Source of the DNA: Piscicola geometra
Lineage: Eukaryota > Annelida > Clitellata > Hirudinida > Piscicolidae
Length of the DNA: 64,000 nt
Direction: 5' to 3'
Assembly: GCA_943735955.1 (NCBI GenBank)
Contig: OX030966.1
Coordinates: forward strand, 4,432,476-4,496,475
The notes beneath the pieces are model-generated. The model did not search any database and was not told the DNA's origin. It was given only the letters and a program-made list of their open reading frames with translations. Positions 45,039-58,500 of this stretch are shown one piece after another. Made by a program: the position numbers and the translations under genes. Position 1 is the first letter of the stretch. Each line of letters opens with the position of its first letter.

Positions 45039-47368
45039 TTATTGAAGAAGTCTGAAAAGCAAATGCAAGTGATCTTCCAAGACTGGAAGAATGGCTTTTC
45101 TAGAAGCACCCTTGTTGTGTTGGACGAATAGTTCGATTTGAGGACTGTTGAAAATGTCACTTAATTTTGATTGAATCTCTTGTATTTTTTGCTTATTTTC
45201 TTCGCTATTGGGTAGATTTTTCCCAGATATATTTCCTTTTTGAGTTAATTCTTGAGAAAATTGAGAAATTTTTTCCAATTCGAGATTAGGTTGCTGGTGA
45301 GTCGTCAAAATCTTTTTCGCCTGAAAATTAAGTCAAAAAAGTTATAAGATTCCATTTTCAATTTTAAAACTACATAAATGATATTTAAAAAAAATAAAAG
45401 AGTCCCAAAAAAACAAAAAAGTGTATAAATTTTTTTTTTCAAAAACCCAAGAGTTTCAAAAAGGATAAGAGTTTAAAAAAACATAGGAAGTTTACTAAAG
45501 CACAGCACCTCTGCCAGAAGATGTGAATGGAGAGAGAACAAGGCGAGGTAGCGTTCTTGAGCAACGAACATCAGCACCACTACTTGGTGGAGGTTGTCCT
45601 CTGAGAAGGACCTGATGCCGTTCAAAACTTCCTGCGGTGCCTGCTTGCTGAAAAATTCCTGAAGTTTATAAAATTTGCGTATCGGATAGTTTTTGAACGA
45701 AAAGTTAAAAGTTAAAAGTTTAATTATAAACTAGTCCTGGATTATAATTAACGAAGTAACCAACTCGGGGATGGAGTTTTATGGAAGATACAGCAACTGA
45801 AAGCTTTTTCGAGCCCTCTGTCATCTGCGCCACTTTCAAGTCCTTCATTATGACCTCCCTCACCGTGAAGTTATTCACGTCAACCTTGGCTTTGGTGACC
45901 TCTATAAATAAATCTTTTCTCTTTAGATTAGGAAAAGATTTTTCTAGTTTCTCTACCATGACAAGATCTTTTTTGGTAGTTTTTGATGAGCATTTAAGGC
46001 ACGACGTGTCTATGATAATGGCCGCTGTGGGAAAAAAAGTTTAAACCTTGGTATATTAAAGTGATAATAATTTTTTTAAATGTATTATCTATTTAAAAAT
46101 ATAATATAATTTATATTATGTCAAACTTAGGAAGATAGACTGGGTACTGACCATACAAAAGACTCATGAAAAGTTCGTCTTTCAAAAGTTGCTCATCGCC
46201 TTCCTTGAAAATAATCTCCGCTACCAATGTGGCACAAGAACCCACTGTTTCTACAGTTGATTCTATTCTGCCAGAAAGAAAAAAACTTACTAAAAAAATT
46301 CATTTGAAAGTATAATTAATAAAATAAGTTAAGTTTTTCATTTTGAAAACACTTTATAAAAAACTTTAAGTTTTGTACGAATAGGACTAACTGGTCGCTT
46401 CGCTTGTAAGCATGGTGGTCAATGACCTTCACGACACACGTGTCAAGGTCACGATCACTCATGACATTGAAGTCAACCAGGGTGACTTTCAACCTGCCTT
46501 GCTGCTTGAGTGACCTCAAATCTAGGTCATCTAGGAAGGTCAAATGATCTTCCACAAGCCCTGCCTATCAGTGGAGTAGTGGTGATGATAATTGAGTGAT
46601 AATATACAAAGTTGATGAATTCAAAATCATGTGTTATAATAGCAAGAAGTTGGCTGAAGAATTTTGATTCGCTGTGAGTCGATTATGGAAAATAAAAGTT
46701 CTAATCATTAAATAAAAACGAATATTATAATTATATTTGTTGAATGTTTTTATAGTATTAAAATAATTATCTAACATTTTTGATGAAGGGAAATCTAATT
46801 AAATAAAAGTGACAACGAAATGATAAAATTAATGAAAGATTTAAAAATGATTTGATGGAGTCTAAAATGAAATCAAAGGGATGGTACATTTCTGAGAACG
46901 TGGACCACTTCAGTTTTGAGGTAGAACTCTTGTCTCTTGATGTTCAGAATGGGAATGTGCATAGTTTCAGGTAGTGCTGGCATGCCTTTCTGAGGTTAAT
47001 TGTATTGTTTTCAAGATTTGAATAATTTATTAAATTTTTATTTATTTATAGTCTATATCGTTCACAGCTTGACAGACGCAGGCCATGTTACAATGGTTTT
47101 AGGAACCATGGTTCCTAAAAAAGTGTTATTGGTATGATCAAACAATGCAAATTAGTTTTTAGAAATTTTATTAACAAATGAAAAATATTTCAAATTATTT
47201 TAATATAATCCATGATGATAGGAAATTTCAAAGAGGAATAAGAGCTACATGATGCAGATGACAGGCAAGGCAGATGGAAGAGACTGCTGAGTCCAGGTCA
47301 CATGCCTCATTACCAAGCACCACGTGCACAATGGTGCTGCCTTTGACGAGAAAGTCTTCAGAAATAAC
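45039..47368 (-). CDS. PRUNE1: Prune-type phosphoesterase (DHH/DHHA2 exopolyphosphatase family), first exon not found
   Basis: Exons on the minus strand: 47249-47368, 46888-46989, 46392-46564, 46152-46267, 45765-46024, 45509-45658, 45039-45320 (stop). All phases match. Blocks shared with PRUNE1: IVHVVLGNEACDLDSAVSS (metal-binding motif with D-x-D), IPILNIKRQEF, KVIDHHAYK (DHR-motif position), VETVGSCATLV, MVEKLEKSFPNL, then the DHHA2 domain ending QHNKGASRKAILPVLED. The family hydrolyses short-chain polyphosphate and cyclic nucleotides in the cytoplasm. The usual LVDHH signature reads LVDFN here (46450-46475), keeping the Asp but losing both His, so activity may be changed. The start codon should lie in a small exon above 47.4 kb. 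Confidence 0.87.
47035..47118 (-). mobile_element. SINE 3' fragment
   Basis: GTCTATATCGTTCACAGC...GACAGACGCAGGCCATG...ACAATGG and AACCATGGTTCCT match the 3' (low-coordinate) part of the SINEs at 6634 and 8742. The tRNA head is missing. Confidence 0.75.
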
Positions 47369-49568
47369 CTGATGGTTGTAGTAATTAGATGAAGAAACAA
47401 GATTGGTGAAGCAATTTGAAAGTTCATGTTTAGGACCTAAACTTTAGGTGAATAATTTATTACAAATTTGATTAAATTGGGAAAATTTCTTTACTTGTTT
47501 TTTAATGTTTGTTAAAAATGAAATGAGAAGCCTAGACATTTCGAATTTAAAAGCCTTTAAATAACTATGAGAAAAGCCTAGATATCCTACCAACAACAAG
47601 TAGTTACTTAGTGGTATATACTATATCTATGGAGAAAAGTTAACTTAGGAAAAGTGGTGTTGAACAATTAATTATAAAAAAACTTTATATGTTTTTTACA
47701 CACCCAATAGTGTATTTTAAATTGTAAAAAAAACTATCAAACATTAATTAGTATTTAAAACACTTATTGATTCAAAAAGCGTGTTCTTTTGTGTTGTGTT
47801 TTATGTAAGTGTGGGTGTATGTAAGGGTGTGTGTGTATATGTGTGTAGGTGTGTATGGGTGGGTTTGGGTATGTGGGTAGGTGTGGATATGTGGGTGGTT
47901 GTGTTTGATTTTATTTTGTAAAAGGTTTATTTTAGTTTGAAAAAGTAATGATATTGATATGAATTCTATATAGAATAATGGCTGAAGGAAAAGTCGCCTC
48001 TTCAGATAAACCTAACTTTTGAGTTTGAAACATAACATTTTAGTTTAATTTTAATATAAATCGTTTGAATTTATAAAAAATAAAATTTAATGAAAACATG
48101 TGGTTTTGGAAACTTAAATTTAAAGAAATCCCTTTCCATGGTTTCTATTCGCAAAACTTATCAAAGCTAAAGATAGTTTAAAAGCAAAATCACAATTCAA
48201 TTTAACAAAGTTCTTAAGCTACTGCATTTGAAAATCATGTAAATGTTGCGACCCTCAGACCGATTTGTCCACTTTTTGTCGGTTCAAAAAGTTAGGGTTA
48301 GATTGTGAAATAAATGTTGGCTCATGGTAGATTGTAAAATACATTTACGGTTATGGTTGATTGTGAAATACATTTTGGGTTATGGTAGATTGTAAATGCA
48401 ATCAAGATAGGAATAAGATTCTTTTTAAAAGTAATATTTGATTATAAAGTTCATATTGCACAGGCGCGACGGCATACGGCAGATCGGTATTCGGGCAGAC
48501 GGGACCATATATAACATTATTCATGAGACTGCTGCTCGCAATGTATATGTGTGCGAAAGATCTTAATCTTGATTTTAAAATAATTATTTAAAAATACCAT
48601 AATATGAGCAAATGGAAACGGATTATAGAATGAGATAGTCTTAAATATTTGATAGTTTACAAAAAAACAGAAAACAGAAAAAGTTGCAAAGTTAAATAAA
48701 AGTATACAATAAAGAAAATATGAAAAAAAATTCGTTATTATCAAAAGATTCACTCTACCTTAAAATATTTAAATTTTGTTTTTTTAAAGTTTACAATTTT
48801 TAAAATTTTTGTTTATTTAAAAAAAAATATACTTTTTCAACTAACAACTTGAATCGGTTTAACACAAAATAGGTTTGAAATAAAATTAACTTAACAAATC
48901 ATTTAAAAATTACATCTAAAAATAACAGCATTATTAAAAAGTTGTTAAATAAACTCATAAAATATTTTTTAAATAAGAAAACTTTGTTTCTGGAAAATAG
49001 AAATTCACAGAACTCGAAACAATTCGTAATGTAATATAAAAAGGCTCATGGTGAGTGAGTAGCAGTGATGGATCCTTGAAAAGACTACATCGACGTTCAT
49101 ATCTCAATGCAAAATCAGTTGGAAAAAAGTATTCAGAAGTTGTTTCAAAACCAGAGTTTTTCCAAATTTCGCCAAAAATACTTCAGGTATCTTTGTACTT
49201 GAGGTTTTATGGATACATTGTTATCTTAATTGACAGTCGTCATCAGTATTTAGTTTTAGTTCGAAAAACAATTTTAAATTGCGGATGAAAGAAAAAACGC
49301 TCATAGATTTTCATAAACGAAAAACAAAAACAAAAACAAAAACATCTTTAATTGAACTCACTTCAACTCACATAAAACTGCCACTCGAATACTAACTGCT
49401 CATTACGCCACCTCCCCTACAAAACACTCCCACACACCCTCAAGACTCAATCCAGAACACAAGCAAGAAAAAACTAGAAAAAACATCACTCTATTTTCAA
49501 ACCATCACCAACTTCACCCTACTCTTAACCCATCATAACTAAACCCCCCCCCCCCCAACCGAGCAACC
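47369..49568. other. Intergenic, divergent 5' region of prune and Kazal genes
   Basis: Should contain the prune first exon and possibly the Kazal gene promoter. Seen: a GT-rich patch (47790-47905), three ~35-bp units with GGTTATGGTTGATTGTGAAA (48292-48396), a GC-richer spot at 48460-48515, and an A/AC-rich tract (49315-49345). A + frame at 49055-49180 ends at a GTATCT donor-like site but has no recognisable domain. Confidence 0.45.
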
Positions 49569-52500
49569 ATGATGATGATGGTTCTGAGTCTCTTCTTAGG
49601 TCTTTCTAACTCCTTCTCTGTTACATCCTCTTGCTACGTCTACCCATTCCAAAGAGAAGACCCATGTCTTGGCAAACTGTGCAGCTATGGAGCTAGGTTT
49701 GGAATGGTTTGTCGATATGAATAGTTCAAATAGGTAACATAGAAGCATAAATAAATAATGTATTTTATGAGTAAAATAATATATTGTTTGAAAACAAAAG
49801 ATGAAAAAGAATAAAAAACTAGTAATTTTTTCACAAATTAATATTAACAAAATAATTGCGGTAATGGCTTCAGGCTGGGTGAAGAAAGGTATGTTTGAAT
49901 GTATGTTTTGATGTATGTTTGAATGTGGGTTGAAGACCAAAGAGTGGATGAACAGGGGTGTGCATGGATGGGTGTTGAATGATTGGAATATAAATGGATG
50001 AGTAGTGAATGCATTAACAGGGCGATGAATAGATGGGTGGTTGCATGGATGGATAGTTAGTAGAAGTGGCATGAGAGGCTGAGCTAAAGGTTGATCAAAG
50101 CACTAACCGAGAAACAACCATGACACCATGGCATAGACATCCTCTCAACAGATGCGTCCCTTCATTGGATGGGCTGTCTTCCAGGTGCTTGTGTCCCGAG
50201 AGGTGTGATCACTACGGAGACAGCGAAGGTGGGTACGGTTGATGATGATGGAAATAATATTATTGGTGCTTGGGTTACTGACAAGTGAAGGGGGCACTGT
50301 TGCTGAAGGAAATAATGATAATGAGAAATTGAGTTAAAAGAAAACTATGGGAATTTAAATGTTTCACGCTCTCTGAACTATTTTTTTATAGTTTGGCATA
50401 GCCGGATAATGAAATTATACGATGAGTTAGCACATTTATTAATTAAATTTCTATTCGCTTTCTAAACTTAAAAAAAAAATTTGGTTTCGCTTCTAAGCCA
50501 CAGATTTTGATTGCTCAAGTAATTCGTAGTAATTTGTGACAAAATAAAATTCATCAGTCCTCTTTGTTAATTCACAAATGGTCTCCATTGGCGTGATGCA
50601 AATATAAAAAAATAAATCAAAAGTAGCAATATTGGTTTGATGCTGAGCAGTCTTCGAGTTTGAGAAGCACGCAGACGACATAACAACGTCGTAAAGGCAG
50701 CTGTCGAAACATTTGGAGTGACTACACACACCATCGATCGCATCTGGAAAGGTGGATAGGAGATTACACCCATTGGCTGCATAACCTTTCAATTGCTTTC
50801 GCTTTGAAATTGCATTTAAACTTCAGCTAAAACAAAGTCGAAGCTTTCTAACGAAATAAACTTTTGAAATAAACTTTGAGACGAATGGAGTGTCCTTATC
50901 TATCATTGGTCGTCTTTACATGCCCATAAATGGCGGAAATGCATGATGGATATTCATAAATGGGCGACTGAAGTGAAGAGTTGTCTGACGAGCGCATTTG
51001 CATAAAGTTATATAAAACTAATAAAAAACATCATCATCATCATCATAATCATCATCATCACCATCATCATCGTCATCATCATCATCATCATCATCATCAA
51101 CATCATCACAATGAAACCACAACAACACAACCAGGAAGTCACGTGGTGTGTGGCTCAGACGGAGTGAGTTATGATAATGATTGCGAAATGAGGAGGGCAT
51201 CTTGCAGAAGTTTGAAGGATTTGAAGAAGGTGCTGGATGGAGTTTGTGGTGGGTGGGAGGTGGGTGAGGGAGGTGGGTAGGAGTTGGGTGGGAGGTGGTT
51301 GAGCGAAGAGGGCTGGGAGGTGGGTAGGAAGTGGGTGGGAGGTGGATGAGGGAGGAGGGTTGGGAGGTGGGTGAGAGGTGGGTGAGGGGGGAGGGCTGGG
51401 AGGTGGGTAGAAGGTGGGTGGAAGGTGGGTGGGTAGAGAGTGGGGTTGACAAAAGGGTAAGGTGGATGGTTGGTGGGAGATGGGGTGAAGGAAGGAGGAG
51501 TGAAAGATTGTTGGGTTGTAGGTGGAAGGTGGGTGGGTGGGTTGTAGATGGGTGGAGGAGGGGAATGGGTGGAGGTTAAGAGAGGTGAGTGGGAGATAGA
51601 TGGAAGGTGAGTGGAAAGTGAGGGGTGAAGGGAAGAAGAATGAGGGTAAAGTAAGGTGAGTGAAGGGTGGTTGGGAGGTGAAAGGGAAGGTGTGAGTGAA
51701 GAGGGTGGGTTGAGGGGAAAAAAATGTCGGTAAAATTCGGTAAAAATAAGTGGGAGGTAAAAGTTTAATGAAGAAAGAAAAGATTTAACTGCGAAATAGA
51801 ATGGGGAAAGGTAAAACAAGTATATTTTTTTAGTGAAAAGTGCAGGCTGATAAATAAAAATGGTGAAAAAATTTAGTTTTTTAAAACTAAGAATTTGAAA
51901 GAAAGAAATTCTTCCCGGTTTAGTGAGTAAAAGAAATAATGTTTGTGAAAAAAAGAAAAAAATAATTTGTAAAAATATATAGAGGAAGTATTGAAAATTA
52001 AAAAAGTTCGAAGGTTCTAGATAAAAAAAAGAAACTTTTTCGTTCAGGATGGTTATGGAGAATGCATATGCTTCAATAAATTAAATATTTCTAATAGTTA
52101 GAAGTTCTTAGAATTTTAGAATAAATAAAAAAATACATTGTTTTCATTGTTAAACTTTCTTTTTTTCTTTAATTTTTCTTCATATCAGAAGCAAGTAAAT
52201 TTGATCAGATCTTATAGTTGATAAGACTACTAAAATGGTTTGTTTTTCATTGTGTGTTTGTTCTTTTTCGTTTTATATATTTAAAAAAAAAACTTATTTT
52301 TTTGCGAATAACGCAAAGTTTAGATTTTAAAAATTTGAGTTTGTTGTCCACAAATTTCTTTTAAGTATGCTTTGCTAAATTTATTTTCTTTAAAAAAAGT
52401 TTGTTTAATATTTATTTTAGAATTAGATACAAAATGAAAATTATATTTTATTTGTTTTTATCAACTTAATCATAACGCCTAGTTACTCAACGATTTAGTT

Positions 52501-55500
52501 GATGTGCGTCGATGCACAACATGGAGAAATAAAAATAATTTTACATTTTTTTATTCACTTATGGAATGATTTTCGAAATCAGAAAAGGAATAAAAAATAA
52601 ATGAATACAATCTAAGGCAAACTGAAAGATTATGCACTCTTCAAGTAGTTCACTGTACGCTACTTTTTGAAAAATATTCTAGTTTTACAGATGAATTTTG
52701 CAAAACAATATTTTTAACTCTTAGCGATAGGAGCTCATTTTATCCATATTATTTTTTCAATATAAAAGTTTGAATGAATGATTTTTCTAAGGCTTTATCC
52801 TCATGTTTCTTTCAAAAATTTTCTTCAACTTTTTTTCCATATTCTACAGCATTATTTTATTATTTGAAACTTTTTTTTTCTCTCCTCATTTATTTCGTTA
52901 ATGACATTTTTATTCTATAAAGAAGTTTTCTTTTTTTCCTTACTAATGTTTAAACAACAGCTCCAATATTTTTTCCACGAACGCTAATTTATCTTTATGT
53001 CTTTTCTCTTTAGCAATTACGCCAATTATCATTTCCACCCCTTTCATAAAAGCAACATAAAAGGTATTCCGAACAAATCTCTATTGCATCCACATAGAAA
53101 ACCTTGTCACATGCTCCTCCAAAACATGTTTTCTAATCAATTTCATTCCGTACAGCCAACACGAAAACCTCTCACGATGTCATTTCAATGCATTTCTTTT
53201 AAGAATTACGCAAATGTCTTTCCCCAAATCAGATTTTTACAAATTTTATTTTCACTTTATACACACTTTTTTAACGTAAAAAATATTTTTAAATATAATT
53301 TGTTAACATTTTTTTAGAAAGTAACTTTACTTCAGTTTAATACCACTAATCACAACCTCATTACGATGAAATTTTTACCTATAAAACTCCAAAAATCTTT
53401 GAAAAAACTAAATTTGACCAACTCCAACCGAATCTAACCACCCTCTTTCAATACCCAAATCTATGAAGCAAACTAAATCTAACCGAATCCAACCAAATCT
53501 AACCAAATCCAGCAAAATCTCACTTAACCAAATCCATCCACCCTTCTAAGACCCTTGTCAGGGGCTCAGATGTCCAGGCAACCAGATATGCCGAATCGAC
53601 CAACACAGACAAGCCAGTTGTCAGTGTACTATGACTTGCCATGCGGTGGTCGATGTGGTGTGTGGTAGCAATGGCCTCAACTACATGAACGCTTGCTGGC
53701 TCGCTTTGCATGCGTGCAGGAGTGGTCAATGGCGTTTGAAGCCCGTGTATGGCGGATACTGTCGAGAAGGTGAGCTGGCAAGGGTAGGGGTGACGGTGGT
53801 GGTGGGGATGGAGGTGGAATTTTTCATGTAGAAAGAGCAAGTGCTAGTGAAGAGGGCTATAAGGATATTGAAATATTAGCGAAAATTTGATGATTGAACA
53901 TTTTAATTTTTTGTGCAATCTGAATTTTAACTTTTTTGAGGAAATATTGTGAGGCTGAATAAAAAAAAATATTAAAATGAATTTAAATACAACTAAATAG
54001 AATTTATTTTGAATCAGTGATATAATACGATAACGAAGATAAAAACAGAATTAACGTACAAGAATATTTCTTGAATTTAATTAAAAAACATTCTTTTTCT
54101 CAATCTAATCTAGAGATTATTTCCAATCTGCATACTTCTCTGTCTATCAGATTAGAAAATTTTTACTTTTATTAAATGGCTCTTTGATAGTTTTAGAACC
54201 GAATATTGTAGCTAACTTTATCTTATTTTACCCTTCTAAATATTCTTTTACGCGAGCTTCTAATTGTGCGATTCTCATGCTCTCAATTTAAACGAGATTT
54301 TTGCATCTATTTTATTCTTTTCCTTTCCACTGACTTCCTTTGAGATTTCAAATGTATTTGAATGTACTTGAAATTGTGTCAAAAGATCTAAAATTTCTCT
54401 GAAAACAACACTGTCTTAATTCCTAACATTGTAATAATCTTAAATACTTATATTCTTCGCTTTAGTAATTATTTTAGTCTAAAACTTTTATCTTTTTTTT
54501 GGAGATTTATGAAAAAGTTTTCGTAAACTTTCGCATGTATCTCAATTACTAAAAATAAATAAATTAGACCCTCCTTTTGCTGGTGACCGTTGAAGAGTTT
54601 TGTGAAACTCAAGGCTAATGGAAGCTAAATTTTAAAGAGGTACTTCAGATTAAATAAGTTTATCTATAAAAAAACTTGAAAAGCATTGAAATGTAAAATG
54701 TAAAAGTAATCTAGCAAATTATCTTTTCTCTGTGTACAGTTTCTGTAAAGAATAATATTTTTCAAAATTATCATTTCCTAGAAATGCAGTTTTATTCCTC
54801 TTATTTATTTGAGTTACATTTTTCATTCGAATCATAGCATTAATGAAGTTGACTGTATGATTTCAAAATGACTTTTGACAATGTTGCGTTTCACTGTAAA
54901 TGAAAATATTTAAATAAGATTTTGTAAAACTGCTAAAAATTTTGTTAATTTTAAAATTCTATTTTTGGGTTCATTTAGCAAAATCATTCATGTACATTAT
55001 GGAATTTTTGAATCTATTATTTCTTTTTATGAATAAGTTCACTCTTTTTGTCTTTCAATAAAAAGTGGGGGAAAAATTTAAACTAATTAAAATAGGAAAA
55101 AAGAAAATAGAATTGAGACTGATGGAGACTCGTATCATTCCGAAGTCATAAAGATGCTTAAAGTGATACACGTGTTCCAATTACACCGGTTTATGTTTCT
55201 GTATTGGTGGAATTAGCAGTGAGAGAGGAAAAAGTAGTATTAGTATTTTTTTATTAATTTCAGTAGTAGCATCGGTTAGATTAGTATTATTAATTGTTTA
55301 TCAACTTTAATAGTAGTAGTAGTTGGAATAGTATTAGAAGTATAAGTACAGCAAGATAAATTAAAGTAGAAAAAAGCAAAAATAATTCACTACAAGTTTG
55401 CTAAATAGTTGAGGCTTAGTGACTCCTTGAGACAGTCTAAAACTTTTACGAATGGAAAAAGTGATTTGTTAGGTGACTTCAGTGTCCGATTGATTGCCCT

Positions 55501-58500
55501 TACTACCGATTGACTGACTGACCGCTTGGTTCAAAAACACAAATTAAACAAGAAGTAGAAGTTTTTGGAAATGTTAGCAAGAAGAAGAAGAAGCAGTGTC
55601 TGTGATGAAATGAAAAGTTCGTTGAGGAAACAAAATGAAGAAGGCTCGAAGTTCGCATGAAAAAAAAAGCAAAAAACCCATTCAAATTTTGAAAGAAAAA
55701 ATACAAAATAGGTGGATTAAGGTTATACGTAAAAAATTTTCTTTTTATTTAATTGACGTCTTTTGGAATAATTGATAATTGGTTTTTATTTGGAGCATCA
55801 ATTTATTCAAAACTTATTTACAAATGTTGATTTACCGAAAACTCGAATGAAAAACAAATTGAAATAAGGTGTTGAGAGTTAGATGAATTGGTAGTGGTAG
55901 GAGGTGTGACGGCCTCGAAAAAGTATGAGAATAATTTTTCTTTGTGATGATAATATTTTCTTTAAGTGTATACATTTTTATTATATCATTAAATTTTTTT
56001 ACAAAAAGTCTATGACAGTTTTTTATTAATTACTTTTTATTCTTTGTATTAAAGTTGTTTTGACTCATACAATAACTTTTAAAGTTTTGGGACTAAGTCA
56101 AATATACTTTATGGTTATCAGCAACGAATAAAAATGATCTGAAATGCTTGGAAAACTCTTCAATGATAATTAATATATTTTTAAATAAAAAGATGAGAGT
56201 TTAAGTTGAAACAAAAATTCTTTTACCACCCAAGAAAGCTAAATGAGGAAAATAATAAAAGTAAAGTAAAGAGTTTACCTTTAAAAACTTATAAATAAAA
56301 AACGCAATATTTATTTAAGTTTTGTTAAAGAATTTAAAAACAAGAAGGCTTGAGCGCTAACTTAAGTCATTTTGTGCGTGTTGAAAAAAGATAAAAAAAG
56401 ATTTTTAGATTTATCCGAAATGAGTCTAAATCTTTTCTACAGCTGAAATTATTTTTTTCATTTAACTTGAATTATGTGTTTATTATAAGCTTTATTATAG
56501 ACTATATACATTGCTATATTGTACATTATATTACATAACATTACATTGACAAACTTAAAACTGTAAAGTTTTTCTATTAAACGCCTATTTAAAGCGTTCA
56601 TGAATTCATTTGACATCTTGATTTTAAATAAAAATAAAGCTTTCCAGTGACGAAGATTAATGATTTAGGAAAATAGTGAACTGTTTTTAAAGTTTAAAGT
56701 TTTTTGTTTTTAAAAGTTGCTCATTTTTTCTAAATTTTTTGTTTGAGTTTTTCCCCCATATAAATACTGGGTGCGCTTTAGTGCATTTCATTTGTAACCA
56801 CAGTAAAAAAGTGTTTTTTATCTACAATCAAATAGTGCTACACAGCATGCAAACAACTCAAGAACCGCGGCAGTCATCATGAAACTAATAAACTCTGAAC
56901 CAAGCACAAAATACAATTAACAATTTCAATAAATCATAGCTTCCAATATAAAGGTTAATAAATATAATCAAAAAGATTTCACCTCGAAAAAAAACAATTT
57001 TGAAATGAAATTCAGTGGAAAGACTGTGATTCTGAATCTGAAATCGTGTTATTTTATAATCTTAATATTTATTTGAACGGAATAAACTGTAGCGGGATGC
57101 AGTTTTGTACACCGTCGAATTCTGGCTTCTGTCGCCTTTATTTTATAGCTCTTTTATGGGTATAATTTCAAACCATTTTTTATTGAATTAATATTGTAAG
57201 ATGTTTATGAAGCCTTTAAAAATAAATATTTAAAGCTATTATTTAATGTAAGTTTTAAATATAATATTTTTTTATTTTTACTGTTTGTTTTACGTCTTTT
57301 AAACTAAAAAAAGAAAAAATATGATAAACCAAATAAAATAAGTAAATAAAATAGTTGAAAAAAATAAATTGTTAAATAGTCTTGAAAATTATTGTTTAAA
57401 ACAAGCAATTAATTACAAAAAAACAATTTTTGTTGTATGAGCCTTGCACTTTAAAAAGAATGATAAAATATTAACTTTATCTTGAAAAAATTAAGACCAC
57501 CTATATGAAACTATAACTGTACTGAGTTTTTTCTTAATCTTCGATTAAAACTGTGCTGAAACTTTTTTTTAGAAATAACGTTAAATGAAGTTTATAAGTT
57601 TTTTTGTTCATAAGCGTTCTCTGTGTATGCTTGGAAAACATCCTTGCTACAAGCCAAATAAATTCGCAAAAACTAAATAAAGTTAACCTATTTTAATATT
57701 TAAATTGATAATTTAGACAATTAAGTTTTTTGAAATAGTGCACTTGTCGATGTTTGAAAAATAAAGTTTTTTTAGTATTTCAAAATTATTATTTTAGCTC
57801 GTTAATTGTTAAAATTATTTTATCAACTATTAAAAGCAACTTGGTTTAGAATTTAGTTTTCTGTTTTTTTCAAATCCATTTCTAAGGTTGTAACTTTTTA
57901 AAATTTTCAATTATCAGAATTTAAAGAATTATTCGTTTTACTGAAAAATTTCGATTTGCACATGTTTTGATAGTTGATTCAATTGTTGAATGAGTGATCG
58001 ATTTGGTTTTTTGGCAGTTTTTATTTTTTCCACTTTTTTGTTTGAATTTACTGAGAGCTTGAATCAAACACTAAACTTGTTGAATTTACCTAATTTTGAT
58101 GTCGTGTTAATTTTAAACCATATATTTTTTAAATATGAACATTTAAAAAGTTTATTTTTTTACTTTTAAGTTGTCATTTAAGACAAAAAATTATTAGCTA
58201 ATCCAGTTCTAAATCAGTGTAATAAAATTGTTTTGAAAAAATTAATAAAAAGATTTCAAAACATTTTTATTAGTTTTTTTATTTTTTCATGCTGTTTAGT
58301 CTCCAGGTTTTTGCCTGCATGTTTTTCACATTATCTTTCAAAACTAACAAATGTTTTTTCAAATAATCTGGATTTTTAAAATATTTTATCTTTTTTTTAC
58401 AATACTTCAACCTCTATAAAAAAATTAAAATTTTTTTAAAAATAAAAGTATCACAAAATAAAGTTTCCAACATATTTCAGTTTTTGCATTATCTTTCTTC

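Noticed and set aside
49055..49288. 77-codon + frame upstream of the Kazal gene
   Set aside because: Has a donor-like GTATCT but no domain, no clear start context and no phase link to the next exon.
50493..50792. 99-codon minus-strand frame with several Cys
   Set aside because: No signal peptide, domain or splice context. The opposite strand carries a mariner-like HTH remnant that explains the sequence better.
51169..51819. Long Pro/Ser/His-rich minus-strand frames
   Set aside because: Complement of the GTGGG minisatellite in the Kazal-gene intron.
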